DNA of 7,171 nt from an uncultured Bdellovibrio sp. (lineage in GTDB: Bacteria > Bdellovibrionota > Bdellovibrionia > Bdellovibrionales > Bdellovibrionaceae), in assembly GCA_946482355.1 (NCBI GenBank), contig CAMLRE010000109.1, forward strand, positions 1-7,171, written 5' to 3'. The position numbers and the translations under genes were made by a program. Positions 5,569 through 7,171 of this stretch are shown here, piece by piece. The notes under the pieces are model-generated. The model was not told the origin of the DNA and ran no database searches. It saw only the letters and a program-made list of their open reading frames with translations. Position 1 is the first letter of the stretch; each line of letters starts with the position of its first letter.

Positions 5569-6399
5569 TTACTGACTTCTTAAGGCTTGCGATGCGATTT
5601 GTAAATTCGTGCGAGCCTCTTTTGATTTCGGGTAAAGTTCGGTGGCCGTTTGTAAATATCGGACGGCCATTTGATACTGTTTTAGGTTGTAATAAATATT
5701 TCCTAAACCGATTCTTGCGATCAAACTTTTTGGCCAGCGTTTTAAAATCGTTAAATAGGCCATCTTAGCTTCTTTATACTTTCCTATTTTTTCTAACGCA
5801 GATGCAGCTCTTAAATGAGTGACTTCGTCAGCACTTGTTGAAAGTTCATCAGGGCGTAAAATGACTAAGCCCCAGTAGTTTGCAAGTTTCCATGAAAGTT
5901 CAAACTCGCCCATTTCAATAATATCATTGGGGTTGGGGCCTGAGTGTAAAGTTAAAGTTCTTTTTTCTAAATCATAACCGGTGATTAAAGCGTAATGCCA
6001 TTGTGGCGCCCAGTTAATACCTAAGTTTTCAAACACAATGACCGGATATCCTGATTCTAATTCTTTAAGTAGGTTAGCTAAGCCCGAAATAGGAATCGCG
6101 ACAAACCCTTGGCGTCGCGCTGAAGCGATCATGGCTTCTTGCAGACTCCCTTTGGCATGGGGTGAATAAACCTGATCGGTGATTTGTTTAAGATCATAAG
6201 AATTTCCGGTAGCCCCAATAGCCATCGCTAAAGTCGCTGGCCCGCAATGGCCAGCTTCTTGATTGATAAAAGGGGCTGCGTTTGTAACAACGGGTTTTAA
6301 CCCGTTACTTGAACTGAAAAACTGATCTGTCTGTATCGTGTTTGAGGCGCATCCTGTTAGCCAAGTGATGAGCATCAAAAAAAGTATTCTTATTTTCAT
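5569..6399 (-). CDS. PA2778-family C39-like cysteine peptidase lipoprotein with TPRs
   Basis: The protein has 276 residues. Residues 1-17 are a lipoprotein signal with lipobox LTGC (Cys17); Ala and Ser follow, so retention by an Asp at +2 is not indicated and outer-membrane sorting is likely. Residues about 40-183 are a C39-type papain-like fold: FINQEAGHCGPATLAM (44-59) carries the oxyanion Gln47 and nucleophile Cys52, and WHYALITGYD (134-143) carries His135. The region where the third catalytic Asp/Asn is expected reads LHSGPNPND, so that residue is unclear. FELSWKLANYWGLVILRP (166-183) matches the PA2778 family end. Residues about 195-275 contain about two TPR repeats (ALEKIGKYKEAKMAYLTILK and the LGNIYYNLKQYQMAVRYL region) for protein binding. 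It starts 2 nt after the PA2779-like gene with only a weak Shine-Dalgarno, so translation is probably coupled. Pseudomonas has the same gene pair (PA2779-PA2778); its role is not known to me. Confidence 0.87.
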   Translation of the reverse strand: MKIRILFLMLITWLTGCASNTIQTDQFFSSSNGLKPVVTNAAPFINQEAGHCGPATLAMAIGATGNSYDLKQITDQVYSPHAKGSLQEAMIASARRQGFVAIPISGLANLLKELESGYPVIVFENLGINWAPQWHYALITGYDLEKRTLTLHSGPNPNDIIEMGEFELSWKLANYWGLVILRPDELSTSADEVTHLRAASALEKIGKYKEAKMAYLTILKRWPKSLIARIGLGNIYYNLKQYQMAVRYLQTATELYPKSKEARTNLQIASQALRSQ

Positions 6400-6401
6400 A
6401 A

Positions 6402-6776
6402 CTAAATTCTTTTAATTAAAAAGATAATTAAGACGATTAATAAAATCGTAACTAAGATATCACCACCGTACTGAGCTTTATCAACTTGCGTAGATAAATT
6501 TTGTAACTCTTGGTCTGAAAGTGACATCACGCGCGCTTTGGCTTCGGCAAGTGTAATACCTTGTTCGACTAATTTACTCTCGACATCTTTTTGACTTAAG
6601 TAATTGGCTACTTTTTCCTGAGCTAGTTGGCGATCAAAATTCTCAAGCATTTCAGATGTTGAAATCATTTTCTTTTGAGCTTGAATTGTTTCAGCCAGCA
6701 CAACATTTGGTAAATGCGATAATGACAGAGACAACACCGCTACCGTAAAAAATCCACAACGACTTCTGACTCGCAT
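6402..6776 (-). CDS. PA2779-family membrane-anchored protein
   Basis: The protein has 124 residues from the chosen start. Residues 1-28 form a signal peptide with basic start MRVRSR, hydrophobic FFTVAVLSLSLS and probable cleavage after VLA28. The middle (about 40-100) is helical and charged, with the family-typical stretch GITLAEAKARVMSLSDQEL (73-91), resembling 'G....EA..RV..LSD.E...L'. Gly104-Gly105 precede a C-terminal membrane helix (106-121) ending in KRI. This is the layout of the PA2779 family (DUF6627): exported domain, then C-terminal anchor. Function is unknown. AAGGAG at 6784-6789 lies 7 nt before the ATG at 6776. The longer frame from 6800 would place this site inside the gene and spoil the signal peptide, so it is rejected. 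It is the first gene of a two-gene unit with the peptidase lipoprotein, the order found in Pseudomonas, so it is a likely partner or substrate of that peptidase. Confidence 0.85.
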   Translation of the reverse strand: MRVRSRCGFFTVAVLSLSLSHLPNVVLAETIQAQKKMISTSEMLENFDRQLAQEKVANYLSQKDVESKLVEQGITLAEAKARVMSLSDQELQNLSTQVDKAQYGGDILVTILLIVLIIFLIKRI

Positions 6777-6783
6777 AGAAAAA

Positions 6784-6789
6784 CTCCTT
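6784..6789 (-). promoter_or_regulatory. Ribosome binding site deciding the PA2779-like start
   Basis: AAGGAG on the minus strand, 7 nt before the ATG at 6774-6776, is a strong Shine-Dalgarno. No comparable site precedes the alternative ATG at 6800. Confidence 0.7.
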
Positions 6790-6798
6790 TTTTCTAAC

Positions 6799-6806
6799 AT
6801 TATCTA
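6799..6806 (-). promoter_or_regulatory. Possible -10 element for the PA2779-PA2778 unit
   Basis: TAGATAAT on the minus strand contains a near-consensus -10 hexamer (TAGATA). It sits so that transcription would begin just before the Shine-Dalgarno at 6784-6789. About 17 nt upstream there is only a weak -35 (TTAATC). The call rests on the -10 alone and is tentative, but it agrees with the shorter start at 6776. Confidence 0.3.
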
Positions 6807-6852
6807 AGCCTAACATGATGTTTGATTAAAGCGTGTTTGAAGAAAGCGCAAT

Positions 6853-6874
6853 GTCGCAAAGTGATAGTCAGATT
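6853..6874 (+). repeat. Direct repeat copy A in the intergenic region
   Basis: GTCGCAAAG, then 4 nt, then AGTCAGATT. The same two 9-mers recur at 6974-6994 separated by 3 nt. Further shared pieces follow each copy (TCTAAA, then TGTGTA). A related ATCAGTCG occurs at 6880-6887 and 6922-6929. Confidence 0.6.
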
Positions 6875-6943
6875 TCTAAATCAGTCGTCTTGTGTAAAAA
6901 GAGTTACAGTAATATTGTTAGATCAGTCGACAAAAAATAAAAA

Positions 6944-6984
6944 GTTTTTGCGAGGATCGGGTCACACTTGCTAGTCGCAAAGAT
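6944..6984 (+). other. Inverted repeat with a long loop in the intergenic region
   Basis: TTTGCGA (6947-6953) pairs perfectly with TCGCAAA (6975-6981). Three further pairs outward, two of them G-U, extend the stem to 10 pairs around a 21-nt loop. No T-run follows, so it is not a simple terminator. It could be a leader RNA element or a protein binding site. Confidence 0.35.
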
Positions 6985-6994
6985 GAGTCAGATT
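6974..6994 (+). repeat. Direct repeat copy B in the intergenic region
   Basis: GTCGCAAAG, 3 nt, AGTCAGATT: second copy of the repeat at 6853-6874, 121 nt downstream. Its first eight bases also form most of the right arm of the hairpin at 6944-6984. Confidence 0.6.
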
Positions 6995-6997
6995 GAG

Positions 6998-7025
6998 ACA
7001 TAGGACTAATTCTAAAGTCCTGTGT
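6998..7025 (+). other. Hairpin in the probable leader of the secreted protein at 7048
   Basis: ACATAGGACT (6998-7007) pairs with AGTCCTGTGT (7016-7025) as a 10-bp stem with one G-U pair and an 8-nt loop. It ends 22 nt before the ATG at 7048 and lacks a following T-run. It would sit in the 5' untranslated region if transcription starts upstream, where it could affect mRNA stability or translation. Confidence 0.45.
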
Positions 7026-7047
7026 ACTTAAGTCCGAGAAGTGCACT

Positions 7048-7171
7048 ATGAAGATCTTTGCAGCCGTTTTATTTTTCACTCTTTGGTCTAGTCACTTTGC
7101 TCTAGCAAAGTCTTTATATCTGTCAGGCATGGTGCCATTAACGGGTGAAGTGCAAGTAATGCAAGATAAGC
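7048..7171 (+). CDS. N-terminus of a secreted protein (3' end outside window)
   Basis: ATG at 7048 opens a frame that stays open to the window edge (41 codons). The first 20 residues are a clear Sec signal peptide: MKIFAAVLFFTLWSSHFALA, with probable cleavage after the ALA. The visible mature part starts KSLYLSGMVPLTGEVQV, an alternating pattern that suggests beta strands, loosely like small beta-sandwich surface proteins whose mature parts open with 'L.L.G.VP'; too little is present to name a family. The Shine-Dalgarno is modest, GAGAAG at 7036-7041, 6 nt upstream. The 247-nt region before it holds repeats and two hairpins, which suggests a regulated leader. It is divergent from the PA2779-PA2778 unit. 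Confidence 0.65.
   Translation, partial: MKIFAAVLFFTLWSSHFALAKSLYLSGMVPLTGEVQVMQDK

Noticed and set aside
5523..5570. AGCTTC/GAAGCT repeat and T-run at the end of the small secreted protein gene.
   Set aside because: The T-run lies about 12 nt beyond the stem, so it does not form a normal terminator.

Overview
This window looks like an ordinary chromosomal stretch of a Gram-negative bacterium of low to moderate GC. A Bdellovibrio-like member of the Bdellovibrionota is the best guess. The clues are many small Sec-exported proteins, a family YkuD_2 murein L,D-transpeptidase, a DUF3617 protein, a PA2779/PA2778-type pair with a lipoprotein peptidase, and a mixed AT-leaning codon use. This placement is an inference from gene content. 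There is no rRNA, tRNA, CRISPR array, insertion sequence or integrase.

Layout. (1) 1-426: the 3' end of a + strand multi-pass membrane protein, closed by a strong hairpin terminator. (2) 425-1205, minus strand: a two-gene unit with a small, very basic 'plasmid stabilization'-type protein and a membrane-anchored BON-domain protein. The two overlap by 14 nt and look like a stress or envelope pair. (3) 1309-4243, plus strand: a compact four-gene run with a nitronate monooxygenase-like flavoenzyme, a secreted DUF3617 protein (ATGA overlap), a DEDDy 3'-5' exonuclease of the RNase D type (16-nt overlap), and after 45 nt a Nudix-Mut7-C fusion. (4) 4249-5061, minus strand: an exported murein L,D-transpeptidase, convergent with the previous gene. 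(5) 5286-5564, plus strand: a small secreted four-cysteine protein with codon use suggesting high expression. (6) 5569-6776, minus strand: a PA2779-like membrane-anchored protein followed 2 nt later by a PA2778-like C39-fold lipoprotein peptidase with C-terminal TPRs. (7) 6777-7047: a structured non-coding region with direct repeats and two hairpins, leading into (8) the 5' end of another secreted protein that runs off the window.

The most interesting signal is the pair at 2759-4243. Eukaryotic MUT-7/EXD3 proteins join an RNase D-like DEDDy exonuclease domain to a C-terminal Mut7-C domain (PIN-like fold plus zinc ribbon). Here the same two parts are neighbouring genes, and the Mut7-C half also carries an N-terminal Nudix hydrolase with an intact Nudix box. 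Together this could be a small RNA-processing module: Nudix 5'-end or dinucleotide hydrolysis, PIN-like endonuclease, and 3'-5' exonuclease. The domain calls rest on visible motifs; the joint function is inference.

Four start codons were moved from the longest open frame on the basis of Shine-Dalgarno position and signal peptides or overlaps, or are discussed as ambiguous: the BON protein (925), the L,D-transpeptidase (5061), the PA2779-like protein (6776) and the flavoenzyme (1309 or 1318).
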